Shown here: positions 16,321 to 24,945 of the stretch, one piece after another
Position numbering within the stretch: position 1 is the stretch's first letter
How the letters are laid out: each line of letters begins with the position of its first letter
NCBI GenBank assembly: GCA_017524035.1
Contig: JAFWUY010000098.1
Location: 1 to 36,978 of the forward strand
Direction of reading: 5' to 3'
Origin: Lachnospiraceae bacterium
GTDB taxonomy: Bacteria; Bacillota; Clostridia; Lachnospirales; Lachnospiraceae
Length of the DNA: 36,978 nucleotides
Made by a program: the position numbers and the translations under genes
Notes under the pieces: generated by a model
Database searches by the model: none
What the model saw: only the letters and a program-made list of their open reading frames with translations
Told to the model about the DNA's origin: nothing

Positions 16321-18357
16321 TCAGTACGGTTCTATGTAATATTCATCTTCGTAATAACCGTAATCGTCATAATTGTAATTTACCAATTCATCTATGGTGA
16401 TTCCTGTCAGTCTTTCGATCAGCTCTACGGTCCTGCGATCATTGTCTTTAAGATAGATATAGAAGAAATGTGTCGAAGTCGACTCTTCGTTGTAGACCAT
16501 CTCATACCTGCATATAAGCTGGTATTTATAGATGTTTCCGTCAAGAACGTTTATTCCTTCTTCATCGTAGTTTTTCCTGAACTCATCAAAGTATGTGTCC
16601 ATCAACTGCTGCTTCTCTTCATCTGTAAAACTGTAGACACGGTTTCCGTAATCGTCCACCAGTTCCACTGACAGAGGATAACCCAGCAGTCCGCAGTTGA
16701 GAGGATAATTGATATCCCTGTATTCATCGAGCTTGGAGATCTCAAGGACAAGATCGGGATCGGCCAGCCGGTACGATCTGTAGAAATCAGGACCGGTCTT
16801 CCTGTCGGCCTCAAAGTATACGTAACTGATCATTCCCGATCCCGGATACAGATCATTGCCCGTGTAAGTGGTCTTAAGTCCCGTAACCGGATCCTCAATG
16901 TAATATGTATAGCCCGAACCGGCAATATACATTTCGGAATACACCTTCTCGGCGCTCAGTATTCTCACAGCCAGTTCCTTCGGGATCGCCACATCACCGT
17001 AATGGTCGGAAATGAAACGGTCTTCCGTCCAGCATATATATCCGGGCCTGTCTTCGACAGCTCTGTAGCCACCGCCGGTATCACCCCAGTAGTAATAATC
17101 AGGGTTCATACGTATATATGCTTCGGCTATATTGTCCTCCGGAACGATATGGTTGTCGAAATTGATCAGATCGAATAAGAATACGGACAGAATGATCTCT
17201 GCGACAATGACACTTCCTATCATCTGACCGATGTGATCGAAAAAGCTTCTGAAGGATTTCTTCTGTATGATCTCCAGAATTCCGAACATCAGAACCGTGA
17301 ACACTGCCGTTATGACCATGCACCAGAAAACATATCCCTCGTCTCCGATGACATTCTTGACAAGGAGTGCCACATAAAGTCCCGCAAGCATACTGTTCAC
17401 AAAACGAAGAACGAACTTATATACCTTTCCGATGGTTCCGCTCTCGGCAGCTTCACTTTTTCTTGTCACATAGATCCTGTATGCGACTATTAAATTGATG
17501 ATGCATACCGCAATGGTCAGTATCAGACATATGACCGTAGAGGGTGAATCGAAATACAGATCCGCCCTGTCCATCCGGTCGGCTATCACAAAACCGTACG
17601 TAACGGATGAAACCAGCGGTGACATCCAGCCTATCTCGAGAATATCCAGCGAGGGCCTCCAGAAATTATCAAAAAAGTTCTGGGCCATAAGGATCAGGCA
17701 CAGATACGCTATGGCAGCATCCAGCCCGAGACACAGCATATTGACCAGGGAATTGAATACGGTTCCCGAGATTGCAGCTGCAAGTACCGCAAGGTTATAC
17801 ACACACATAAATGTGATCAGCGCACCCGCAAACGTCTGCAGGAAGCACGCAAAGGCTGTCGGCATCACCCCGTAAGAACCCAGCCTTGCGGCTACTATGA
17901 TCAGTGTTATCGCAACGGACACCATAAAGGGCACAAGCCACATAAGAAATCCGTTCAGATAGATGACCGCAAACTGCTTCCCTCTTTTTACGGGAACGGA
18001 ATTCATCATATCGGTCATGCTCTTATTGAACAGGTGCCTGAAGCCTCCGATGCCCACTATGAGTGCTCCGCATACTGCTATTACGATCTCCAATCCGCCC
18101 AGATAACCCCTGAACAGCGTGTCAACGGAGTCCAATGCCTGCCGGACCATCACTTCGGGATCAGTTACATAATACCTGCTGTTGTATCTGGAAAGTATAA
18201 AAACCGTCACAAAAGGACCGAGCAGCAGCTGTACAATACCGGAGAGGACAAGCATCCACTTTCTGTGCCTGAGATCCTCGATCATCAGGCTTGCGAATGA
18301 TATTCCGGTCTTTGCCGCAGGCTCAGTGTTCTGAGTCTTTGCATTATCTTCTTTCAT
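16321..18357 (-). CDS. ABC transporter permease (ABC-2 type) with large extracytoplasmic domain
   Basis: A 678-residue permease from the ATG at 18355-18357 (AGGCGG ribosome site). A start 17 codons earlier lies inside the ATPase gene and is less likely. About six hydrophobic segments lie in the first two thirds, then one near residue 380, followed by an extracytoplasmic region of about 260 residues with no cysteines obvious at its start. The end is a tyrosine- and acid-rich tail (last 20 residues include YDDYGYYEDEYY). The cytoplasmic loop before the first permease unit has NSVPVKRGKQF, typical of Firmicute ABC-2 permeases paired with YtrA-type regulators. It follows the ATPase gene (stop 18383) with a 25-bp gap. 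A role in envelope stress or peptide-antibiotic response is inferred from family and neighbours. Confidence 0.85.
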   Translation of the reverse strand: MKEDNAKTQNTEPAAKTGISFASLMIEDLRHRKWMLVLSGIVQLLLGPFVTVFILSRYNSRYYVTDPEVMVRQALDSVDTLFRGYLGGLEIVIAVCGALIVGIGGFRHLFNKSMTDMMNSVPVKRGKQFAVIYLNGFLMWLVPFMVSVAITLIIVAARLGSYGVMPTAFACFLQTFAGALITFMCVYNLAVLAAAISGTVFNSLVNMLCLGLDAAIAYLCLILMAQNFFDNFWRPSLDILEIGWMSPLVSSVTYGFVIADRMDRADLYFDSPSTVICLILTIAVCIINLIVAYRIYVTRKSEAAESGTIGKVYKFVLRFVNSMLAGLYVALLVKNVIGDEGYVFWCMVITAVFTVLMFGILEIIQKKSFRSFFDHIGQMIGSVIVAEIILSVFLFDLINFDNHIVPEDNIAEAYIRMNPDYYYWGDTGGGYRAVEDRPGYICWTEDRFISDHYGDVAIPKELAVRILSAEKVYSEMYIAGSGYTYYIEDPVTGLKTTYTGNDLYPGSGMISYVYFEADRKTGPDFYRSYRLADPDLVLEISKLDEYRDINYPLNCGLLGYPLSVELVDDYGNRVYSFTDEEKQQLMDTYFDEFRKNYDEEGINVLDGNIYKYQLICRYEMVYNEESTSTHFFYIYLKDNDRRTVELIERLTGITIDELVNYNYDDYGYYEDEYYIEPY

Positions 18358-18382
18358 GATTTCCGCCTCTGTTACTGGATTA

Positions 18383-19288
18383 TTATTTGGTGATTCCGGT
18401 GAAGTCATATCCCAGCACCTCCGTTTCGCTTATGAATATCTCCTCAAGAGTAAGTGGCAGGACCTCGTAGAACACGGGAACCTGTGACGTGATAACTGTC
18501 TCAACCTCCGTACGTCCGCCGCGGATCGTAAGAGTTACCAGGGAGCCCCTGTGCTCTTCGGATATCACCTTGAGATTGTTCCTTACCGTCTCCAGTGATG
18601 TGCTGTCCCTGAAGACAACCTGGACCTTGTAAATGCCCAGCTTCATATCCTCCAGATCCTTGGAAAGGATAACTCCTCCCTTGTGAAGAAGTCCCACATA
18701 TTCGCATATGTCCTCAAGCTCTCTTAAGTTGTGGGAAGCGATCACGGGAGTGATCCCGAACTCTTCCATATCATGTATGAAAAGCCTCTTGACGGCCTGC
18801 CTTACGACAGGGTCAAGTCCGTCGAAGGTCTCATCGCAGAGGATATACTTACATCCCGATGCGATGCCGAGCATGATGGCAAGCTGCTTTTTCATTCCCT
18901 TGGAGAATGTCTGTATCCTGCGCTTCGGATCCAGAGAAAGGCTCTTCATAAGATCATGGAATCTGTCCGAAGAGAATGTATCGGGATACATGGTCCGGTA
19001 AAATCTCTCCATCTCCTCCGCGTTGGATCCCGGGTAATAATACTGGTCATCCGATATGAAGAATATCTTCTGCTTTGCGGAAGGATTTTCATAGACCGGT
19101 TCTCCGTCCACAAGGATCTCTCCCTCATCGGGCCTGCAAACTCCGCAGATGCTCCGAAGAAGGGTACTCTTACCCGCACCGTTTGTTCCCACAAGTCCGA
19201 AGACCTGTCCCTCCGGCACTTCAATTGTCACTCCCGAAAGTGCGTTTACATCATCGTATTTTTTACTGACGTTTTTTATCTCGATCAT
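18383..19288 (-). CDS. ABC transporter ATP-binding protein (YtrB-like)
   Basis: A 301-residue ATPase subunit. The start is the ATG at 19286-19288, which overlaps the TGA of the GntR gene (ATGA) and follows GAGAGGG; the open frame extends 11 codons upstream but inside that gene. Walker A GTNGAGKST occupies 34-42. The signature loop is FSKGMKKQLAI rather than LSGGQ, a form common in this drug/antibiotic-type ABC subfamily. Walker B is YILCDETFDGLDP, followed by the SHNL switch. The C-terminal 70 residues form the extra domain usual for ABC-2 exporters. It is the second gene of the GntR-ATPase-permease operon and should work with the 678-residue permease downstream. The exported substrate is unknown. 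Confidence 0.92.
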   Translation of the reverse strand: MIEIKNVSKKYDDVNALSGVTIEVPEGQVFGLVGTNGAGKSTLLRSICGVCRPDEGEILVDGEPVYENPSAKQKIFFISDDQYYYPGSNAEEMERFYRTMYPDTFSSDRFHDLMKSLSLDPKRRIQTFSKGMKKQLAIMLGIASGCKYILCDETFDGLDPVVRQAVKRLFIHDMEEFGITPVIASHNLRELEDICEYVGLLHKGGVILSKDLEDMKLGIYKVQVVFRDSTSLETVRNNLKVISEEHRGSLVTLTIRGGRTEVETVITSQVPVFYEVLPLTLEEIFISETEVLGYDFTGITK

Positions 19289-19656
19289 CTTACATCCCTC
19301 TCGTATGCTTTTCTGACACATTCAAGCGCTTCCTCAAGCCCGACGCTGCATGACATGGCCTTCCCTGCTGCGCTTTCCAGTTCATCAAGCACTTCCTTCT
19401 TCAGATTATTCTTCCACTGGGATTCTTCGCTGACATAATTTCCACGCCCCGTTATCGTCGTTATGTATCCTTTTTCCTCCAGAGCTGCATAAGCTCTCTG
19501 TACAGTATTGGGATTCACCGACAGATCCATGGCAAGATTCCTTACACTGGGAAGTCTTTCGCCCGGAACAAGACCGCCCTGGGCTATGAGATTCATTATT
19601 TTCTCCGCAACCTGTTCGTTCAGCGGCCGCTTGTCCCTGTAATCAAGTACTATCAT
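19285..19656 (-). CDS. GntR-family transcriptional regulator, YtrA subfamily
   Basis: A 123-residue repressor with an N-terminal winged helix-turn-helix. The region LPSVRNLAMDLSVNPNTVQRAYAALEEKGY (about 40-69) is the classic GntR recognition unit, and a short C-terminal helix pair replaces the large effector domain. That short form defines the YtrA subfamily, which usually controls an adjacent ABC transporter, as here. The start ATG is behind GGAGG with 5-bp spacing. Just upstream, a 23-bp operator-like inverted repeat covers its own promoter, so autoregulation is likely. Inducers in this subfamily are often cell-wall-active antibiotics; the signal here is unknown. Confidence 0.93.
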   Translation of the reverse strand: MIVLDYRDKRPLNEQVAEKIMNLIAQGGLVPGERLPSVRNLAMDLSVNPNTVQRAYAALEEKGYITTITGRGNYVSEESQWKNNLKKEVLDELESAAGKAMSCSVGLEEALECVRKAYERDVR

Positions 19657-19678
19657 CTCAACCTCCGATGCTGCTATG

Positions 19679-19701
19679 GTGTATTAAGACATTTAATACA
19701 C
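19679..19701. promoter_or_regulatory. GntR/YtrA-type operator overlapping the promoter
   Basis: GTGTATTAA-gacat-TTAATACAC is a perfect 9+9-bp inverted repeat with a five-base spacer. It covers the -10 region (TAATAC, 19681-19686) and most of the spacer of a minus-strand promoter whose -35 TTGTCA lies at 19705-19710 (18-bp spacing). Binding would block RNA polymerase. Confidence 0.75.
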
Positions 19702-19717
19702 TTGTGACAATAAAATA

Positions 19718-19737
19718 ACACGGCCAAACGGCCGTGT
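19718..19737 (-). terminator. Intrinsic terminator of the dlt operon
   Basis: Stem ACACGGCC / GGCCGTGT (8 bp, loop of four) begins six bases past the dltC stop (19744-19746). On the minus strand it is followed by TATTTTATT. It separates the dlt operon from the GntR operon. Confidence 0.8.
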
Positions 19738-19743
19738 CAACTG

Positions 19744-19974
19744 TTATGCTCTGGAAATCACATATTCCGCAAATTTCTCGGGAGTGTTGATCTCCTCCTT
19801 TGAAACCTCGGAAGGAGCGATCGAGATGTTAAATCGGCTCTCAACCTCCACCAGAAGATCGAGGTAAGCTATCGAATCAAGAAGTCCCGACTCGAAAAGA
19901 TCCACATCCGTTTCCTCGAGAACAACCTCGTCATCGCATATTTCCGCAAGCAGCTGCAGTAATTTTTCTTTCAT
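19744..19974 (-). CDS. dltC: D-alanyl carrier protein DltC
   Basis: A 76-residue acyl-carrier-type protein that receives activated D-alanine from DltA on a phosphopantetheine arm and delivers it to the membrane step. The attachment serine is S34 in FESGLLDSIAYLDLL, where the DSxx context matches DltC closely. Length and four-helix pattern fit. The start ATG is behind GGAGG with 8-bp spacing. It is the last gene of the dlt operon, 47 bp after dltA, and is followed by a terminator. Confidence 0.93.
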   Translation of the reverse strand: MKEKLLQLLAEICDDEVVLEETDVDLFESGLLDSIAYLDLLVEVESRFNISIAPSEVSKEEINTPEKFAEYVISRA

Positions 19975-20021
19975 CCGAAAAACCTCCGTAGGGGATCATA
20001 TGAAACGAGTACATTATCACT

Positions 20022-21545
20022 CTATTTTTTCAGAGATGCAAGCAGTGCTCTTCTGTCGGTCTTTCCGTTGCCCGTCATCGGCAGCTCCTCGAAAAAGAGA
20101 AACTTCTTGGGGATCATATAATCGGGAAGAAAGCTCTTTGCCTCGGCTCTCAGCTCCTGTCCCGCCTTGAATGCGCTCTCCGGCATCTTCTCGGGAATGA
20201 TGCATGCGGTAAGACTAACGATCTTGCCGTCCTTTTCATTCGGGATGACCGTTGCCTTTTCCACACCCGTAAGCTTCATCAGATTGTTCTCAATATCCTC
20301 GAGCTCAATGCGGTATCCGTGGAGCTTGATCTGAAGGTCTATCCTTCCCTGATAAAAGAGCAGACCGTCCCTGAGGTAACCCTTGTCGCCGGTGCGGTAT
20401 CCCCTTACTCCGTTCTCTTCAAAGAATGCCTTTGCACTCTGCCCGGGCAGATTCCTGTATCCGATGCTGACGGTATCTCCGAGGATTATTATCTCACCGC
20501 TCTCGCCTTCGGGAAGATCCTCACCATTCTCGCCCCGTATCCTCAGCTCGCTTCCGGGCTTGATCCTGCCCACGGGGAGCGGATCATATTCCCCGCACAC
20601 CTCGTCCGTAACGGTCACGTCGGTGATCGCAACGGTGCTCTCGGTGGGACCGTACGTGTTGATGACCTCTGCCTTAGGGAATCTTTCGCGAAGCCTCTTT
20701 ACGACAACGGGAGGAAGCGTCTCACCGCAGAACAGGAACCTCTTCATTTCCGGCAAAAGCTCCTGTGAAAATCTCTTGTCCGAAAGACACACTTCCGCAA
20801 AGGAAGGAGTGGATACCCAGATCCCTGCACCGCTCGATTCCAGCGAGTCCATGAGAAGCCCGATATCCGCCTGTACCTTCTTGGGAAGAACATGCAGTGT
20901 TCCGCCGCTGTAAAGACACATATAAAGATCCATGACCGACAGGTCAAAGGAAAACGGAGCCTGGTTCAAAAATACAGGCTTTTCACCTTCCGCAACTCCC
21001 GCGCCGAGCCCCATCGCCCAGTGAATGAAATTATCCAGACAGTCTCCTGTTATCTGAACGCCCTTGGGAGTTCCGGTACTTCCGGAAGTGTAGATTATAT
21101 AGCAAACATCGTTACCCGATATCGCCTTATCCGCAGGCACTCCCTTTGAAGCTTCCGAGGTTATGCGGGTTATCTCTTCAAGCGTTACGCACCCTTCGGG
21201 GCCCTCCTCATCGCAGGGACTGAGGATGATCTCGGGCTCCAGGTTTTCTATGATTCCCTTGACTCTGTCGGAGGGAACGGATGTATCAACGGGACAGTAC
21301 CCCCTTCCCGACAAAAGAGAACCCAGAAAGCATACTATCATCATCGGATCCTTGTGTCCGTATACGACCACGGGAGTATCGGTCTTAAGCTTCCCGTCAA
21401 GATATGCCGCAAGGCCTTCCGCCCTGTCCCACAGCTCTTTCCATGTAAGCTTTTTGCATTCCCCGCCGGGGATCGCATACTCGTAAAATACTCCGTCCGG
21501 ATCACTCTCCGAATGCTGTTTTATTTTCTCAAGAAAATCGGTCAT
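20022..21545 (-). CDS. dltA: D-alanine--D-alanyl carrier protein ligase DltA
   Basis: A 507-residue adenylating enzyme that activates D-alanine with ATP and loads it onto DltC. Adenylation motifs are visible in order: YTSGSTGTPKGV (A3), NTYGPTES (A5), YRTGDKGYL (A7), GRIDLQIKLHGYRIE (A8) and NGKTDRRAL with the final catalytic lysine (A10). Length matches DltA (about 500). The ATG (21543-21545) overlaps the TGA of the DltD-like gene and follows GGAG. It ends with TAG; reading through would add 16 codons before a TGA overlapping the dltC start. That is a normal stop in all likelihood. Confidence 0.93.
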   Translation of the reverse strand: MTDFLEKIKQHSESDPDGVFYEYAIPGGECKKLTWKELWDRAEGLAAYLDGKLKTDTPVVVYGHKDPMMIVCFLGSLLSGRGYCPVDTSVPSDRVKGIIENLEPEIILSPCDEEGPEGCVTLEEITRITSEASKGVPADKAISGNDVCYIIYTSGSTGTPKGVQITGDCLDNFIHWAMGLGAGVAEGEKPVFLNQAPFSFDLSVMDLYMCLYSGGTLHVLPKKVQADIGLLMDSLESSGAGIWVSTPSFAEVCLSDKRFSQELLPEMKRFLFCGETLPPVVVKRLRERFPKAEVINTYGPTESTVAITDVTVTDEVCGEYDPLPVGRIKPGSELRIRGENGEDLPEGESGEIIILGDTVSIGYRNLPGQSAKAFFEENGVRGYRTGDKGYLRDGLLFYQGRIDLQIKLHGYRIELEDIENNLMKLTGVEKATVIPNEKDGKIVSLTACIIPEKMPESAFKAGQELRAEAKSFLPDYMIPKKFLFFEELPMTGNGKTDRRALLASLKK

Positions 21546-22630
21546 GACTGCTCCAATATAAAATGATATTCTTCAATGCCTTTTTCGGGCTTTATGTGAT
21601 GCCAGTCGGCAAAGTCCTCTTTTTCGATACCGGATAAATGAGGATTGAAGGTTCCGTGCACGGTAATGCCGTACCTCGAAGCCATTTCCCTTATCCGGAT
21701 CTCGGAAAGCTCAACTCCCTCGTACAGTTCGGAAGATGCGATATGATCGTACAGCACAGGATACATCGCGGGAAGATAAAGTTCAACGGTAACGCCTTCC
21801 TCCGTCAGATGCCTGATGAGATCTTCAAAAAACCCTGCATTATCCTCCGAAAGCGATGCGAATTCCTCGCCGAAGGAATCGATATGTCCGCTCTCTATAT
21901 ACCAGTTCACATCCCCGTCCATCTTCGCGACCGAATCCTGTCCGAGACATGTGTGCCTTCCGTCGGGAAGTATGCAGGGTATGGATTCGGAATCCGCCTC
22001 GGAAATGCTTCGTATCTTCTCTTCAGCGGGACTCAGGGCATAACCCCATCCCCATTTTCCGATATATTCCACCGAAGACTGGAAATAGGAAAAGGACAAA
22101 AACTCCTTCCAGGAATCATCGGTCTTTTTCTCATCAAGGATCATTGCCGCTTCTTCATAGGGAACTCCGGAAGAAAGCGCGGCTTCAAACCTTCCGTATT
22201 CGGCAATGCTGTCGTGATGACCCACTCCCTGATCCGTCCTGAGTATCCAGGGATCAACGCATATGACGACTCTTTCCGGAAGATCACCCTCCGCGTCAAG
22301 CAGTCCGACGGCCGCAAGATCGTCCCAGAGATACGCTCCCGAAAGACCGATCACCTGATAGTTATCGTATTCCCAGGGAATGTAAAGAACCGAGCTCGAT
22401 CCTATGATCACCGTATCGGGATCCCCGGCATCGAGCATGATCTTCTGCAGGAGTCCTTCGTTGTAATCACCCGGGCTGGCGACGATCTCTCCCGCAAGAA
22501 GCCTGCCGGCCATCTCGTTTACCATATCGTCGCCGGCAATGTTGGCGGGATCCGCTATTATATTGACACTTATGACGATCGCATAGACAAATGCCGCTAT
22601 GAGAACGCATTTAAAAATTAACTTCTTCAT
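21542..22630 (-). CDS. Membrane-anchored SGNH-fold protein, DltD-like
   Basis: A 362-residue protein with one N-terminal helix (about 5-25), then an extracytoplasmic domain. IIGSSSVLYIP (75-85) has the Gly-Ser-Ser serine-nucleophile context of SGNH hydrolases and acyltransferases. DFADWHHIKPEKG (339-351) supplies the late Asp...His pair. It occupies the DltD position in the dlt operon, between dltB and dltA, but is shorter and more divergent than Bacillus/Lactobacillus DltD (about 400-420). The inferred role is transfer or acyl-shuttling of D-alanine onto lipoteichoic acid outside the membrane. The start ATG overlaps the sequence just after the dltB stop, and its stop overlaps the dltA start. 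Confidence 0.78.
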   Translation of the reverse strand: MKKLIFKCVLIAAFVYAIVISVNIIADPANIAGDDMVNEMAGRLLAGEIVASPGDYNEGLLQKIMLDAGDPDTVIIGSSSVLYIPWEYDNYQVIGLSGAYLWDDLAAVGLLDAEGDLPERVVICVDPWILRTDQGVGHHDSIAEYGRFEAALSSGVPYEEAAMILDEKKTDDSWKEFLSFSYFQSSVEYIGKWGWGYALSPAEEKIRSISEADSESIPCILPDGRHTCLGQDSVAKMDGDVNWYIESGHIDSFGEEFASLSEDNAGFFEDLIRHLTEEGVTVELYLPAMYPVLYDHIASSELYEGVELSEIRIREMASRYGITVHGTFNPHLSGIEKEDFADWHHIKPEKGIEEYHFILEQS

Positions 22631-22633
22631 CCC

Positions 22634-24160
22634 TCAGAAACCGAAATAGATAAACGACGAAACTCCGAACGCGCCGAATCTTATTATCACATACACAAGT
22701 GCAAAATACAGTATCCATCTGACTATAAGAGGTCTCTTTGTTATCACGGTCTCATTTGAGATCTTGTGATACTCCCTGTAGTCAAGAATGAGCTGAATGA
22801 CGATGAGTACCGTAACAACTGCCAGAACCCTGACACCGCCGAACTCGTTCCACGACAGGTCCTTGAGTCTCTTGGCGGATGCTATCGGGTCTCCTCCCCG
22901 GAAAAAGCTTGCAAGGAGTCCCAGTCCCGCAGGATAATCCGCCGCCCTGAAAAACAGCATGCCTATACTGAAGAATATGTATGTCCTTACGGTCTGGAAA
23001 GCGATCCACAACGGATTCTCATCCTTAATATGCAGCTTGGCCTTCAGCTTTTTGAACTGAGGTGCGAAAGCCTGTCCGGTCACGATCACAAAGAAGTACC
23101 ACCAGCCTTCGCCGAATATGTATTTCCACGAATCCCCGTGCCACAGACCCATTGCGGACCAGAGAATGAAAAGAGCGGGGAATGTCGCAATGCGTGCTCC
23201 TTCTTTTCCGAAACGGTCCTTACACTTGGTCTTGAGCTTCTTGAAAGGTCCGGTTTTCAAAAGAGGGAACAGTATATAGTCATTGAGCCATGTGCCGAGG
23301 GCGATGTGCCATCTCTGCCAGAACTCCTGAAGTGTCCTTGAAAAGAAAGGCGCCCTGAAGTTTTCGGTAAGTGTGATTCCGAAGCACTCCGATATTCCGA
23401 GGACAATATCCATGCATCCGGAAAAGTCGAAATACAGCTGGACCGAATAGATCATCGGCATAAGCAGCGCCCACAGTCCCGGGAACTCGGCACTGTTTGA
23501 GAACATGCTGTCCACGGGTATCGAGAGTCTGTCGGCGACCACGAGCTTCTTGGCAAAGCCCCAGCCGCATCTTCTTATTCCCCGGGTCACGCGGTCATAA
23601 TCGAAACGGTGTTCTTCAAAAAGCTTCTTTCCGAGATCCTTGTAACGGCTCATGGGTCCGGATACCATCAGGGGATAGTAGCATACGAAAAGAAGAACCT
23701 TGAACGGATTTTTCTCGATGTCCTTATATCCCATATAGCAGTCGATCAGATAGGACAAAAGGCTCATGGTGTAGAAGCTTATCGCGAGCGGTGCGGCTAT
23801 ATGGATATCCGGAAAGATCCCGCCCCTGCCGAAAAGACCGCCCACGGAATTGACCGTATGAACTCCTAGGTTCACATACTTCAAAACGGCAAGGAATATG
23901 AGATTTAAGAACAGTGCTCCGAGGAACGCTCCTTTTTTCTTCTTTTTGTCATCGGGGTATTTTTCGAAGACCGAGGTGGCCAGATATACCGCCATGACAG
24001 CGGCGACCATATAGATGAATGTATAGGGTCTCGAATTTATGAAAAAGAAAACAAGGCTTCCGGCAAGAAGCCACATCCATTGAAAACGTGTCGGAAGATA
24101 CCAGTACACTATCAGAAGTACTGCGGTGAATATCAAGAATTTTACATCCGTGATTACCAT
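22634..24160 (-). CDS. dltB: MBOAT acyltransferase DltB
   Basis: A 508-residue membrane-bound O-acyltransferase that passes D-alanine from DltC across the membrane. Family marks are YFDFSGCMDIVLG (about 243-255), FWQRWHIALGTWLNDYILFPL (280-300) and MGLWHGDSW (337-345), where H341 is the expected catalytic histidine. About eleven hydrophobic segments are present. The open frame extends 20 codons upstream, but that part is polar and contains promoter-like DNA. The ATG at 24158-24160 is the better start. No ribosome site precedes it; an extended -10 lies 7 bases upstream. It is the first gene of the dlt operon, whose order here is B, DltD-like, A, C. Confidence 0.9.
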   Translation of the reverse strand: MVITDVKFLIFTAVLLIVYWYLPTRFQWMWLLAGSLVFFFINSRPYTFIYMVAAVMAVYLATSVFEKYPDDKKKKKGAFLGALFLNLIFLAVLKYVNLGVHTVNSVGGLFGRGGIFPDIHIAAPLAISFYTMSLLSYLIDCYMGYKDIEKNPFKVLLFVCYYPLMVSGPMSRYKDLGKKLFEEHRFDYDRVTRGIRRCGWGFAKKLVVADRLSIPVDSMFSNSAEFPGLWALLMPMIYSVQLYFDFSGCMDIVLGISECFGITLTENFRAPFFSRTLQEFWQRWHIALGTWLNDYILFPLLKTGPFKKLKTKCKDRFGKEGARIATFPALFILWSAMGLWHGDSWKYIFGEGWWYFFVIVTGQAFAPQFKKLKAKLHIKDENPLWIAFQTVRTYIFFSIGMLFFRAADYPAGLGLLASFFRGGDPIASAKRLKDLSWNEFGGVRVLAVVTVLIVIQLILDYREYHKISNETVITKRPLIVRWILYFALVYVIIRFGAFGVSSFIYFGF

Positions 24161-24167
24161 AAAACAC

Positions 24168-24176
24168 ATTCTACCA
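24168..24176 (-). promoter_or_regulatory. Extended -10 promoter of the dlt operon, probably leaderless
   Basis: Minus-strand TGGTAGAAT at 24168-24176 lies between the response-regulator terminator and dltB, with seven bases to the ATG. No -35-like TTGACA is visible 17 bp upstream. Its position after a terminator indicates the operon's own promoter. Confidence 0.55.
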
Positions 24177-24200
24177 AAAAACACGCGGATTTTACACATT

Positions 24201-24235
24201 AAAAAGCCTCCCGGGCGCATTTACGCACGGAAGGC
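24201..24235 (-). terminator. Intrinsic terminator after the response regulator gene
   Basis: On the minus strand GCCTTCCGTGCG pairs with CGCCCGGGAGGC (12-bp stem with two G-U pairs, six-base loop) and is followed by TTTTT. It lies 14 bases after the response regulator stop. Confidence 0.8.
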
Positions 24236-24249
24236 CTTAAGTCCTATCA

Positions 24250-24945
24250 TCAGATCTTGAAGCGGTATCCGACACCCCAGATGGTCTCGATATACTTTGA
24301 ATCTCCGCTGACATCACCGAGCTTTTCGCGGATCTTCTTGATATGCACGGTTACGGTCGCGATATCACCTACCGATTCCATTCCCCAGATCGTCCTGAAG
24401 AGGTCGTCCTTGGTGTAGACCTTGTTGGGATTCTCGGCAAGATATGCAAGGAGGTCGAATTCCTTGGTGGTGAAAACCTTCTCCTCACCGTCAACAAATA
24501 CCCTGCGGGCGGACTTGTCGATCTTGATTCCGTGGATCTCGATGAGATCGTTATCATTCTTTTTGTTGCCGGCACCGACAAGTCTTTCGTACTGTGCGAG
24601 ATGTGCCTTGACTCTTGCAACTAGCTCACCGGGAGAGAAGGGCTTTGTAAGATAATCGTCTGCACCGAGGCCGAGACCACGGATCTTGTCGATATCGTCC
24701 TTCTTCGCGGAGACCATGATGATGGGAATATCCTTGGCAGCCCTTACCTTGCGGCATACATCAAAGCCGTCGAGACCGGGAAGCATCAGATCCAGTACGA
24801 TCAGGTCGTAATCATTCTTTTCGGCCGCTTCGAGACCGGTATCACCGCGGTCATAACATTCAACCTCGAAATCATTCATCTCAAGGTAATCTTTTTCGAG
24901 ATCGGCTATTTCCTTTTCGTCCTCGATTATGAGAATCTTAGCCAT
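24250..24945 (-). CDS. OmpR/PhoB-family response regulator
   Basis: A 231-residue two-component regulator. The receiver domain has the acidic pair ED (8-9), the phosphorylation site D52 in LIVLDLMLPGLDG and the lysine of LTKPFSPGEL (about 103). After a linker comes a winged-helix DNA-binding domain (about 135-231) with FTTKEFDLLAYLAENPNKVYT and IETIWGVGYRFK. The start chosen is the second ATG (24943-24945), 6 bp after AAGGAGG; an ATG two codons earlier overlaps that ribosome site. The ribosome site lies inside the last codons of the sensor kinase gene, giving an 8-bp overlap and tight coupling. Its targets are unknown; the adjacent dlt operon and LtaS-like gene are natural candidates. Confidence 0.93.
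   Translation of the reverse strand: MAKILIIEDEKEIADLEKDYLEMNDFEVECYDRGDTGLEAAEKNDYDLIVLDLMLPGLDGFDVCRKVRAAKDIPIIMVSAKKDDIDKIRGLGLGADDYLTKPFSPGELVARVKAHLAQYERLVGAGNKKNDNDLIEIHGIKIDKSARRVFVDGEEKVFTTKEFDLLAYLAENPNKVYTKDDLFRTIWGMESVGDIATVTVHIKKIREKLGDVSGDSKYIETIWGVGYRFKI

Noticed and set aside
21638-22621. A 327-codon plus-strand open frame
   Set aside because: Antisense to almost the whole SGNH gene, which has motifs and operon overlaps; no motifs in the plus-strand product.
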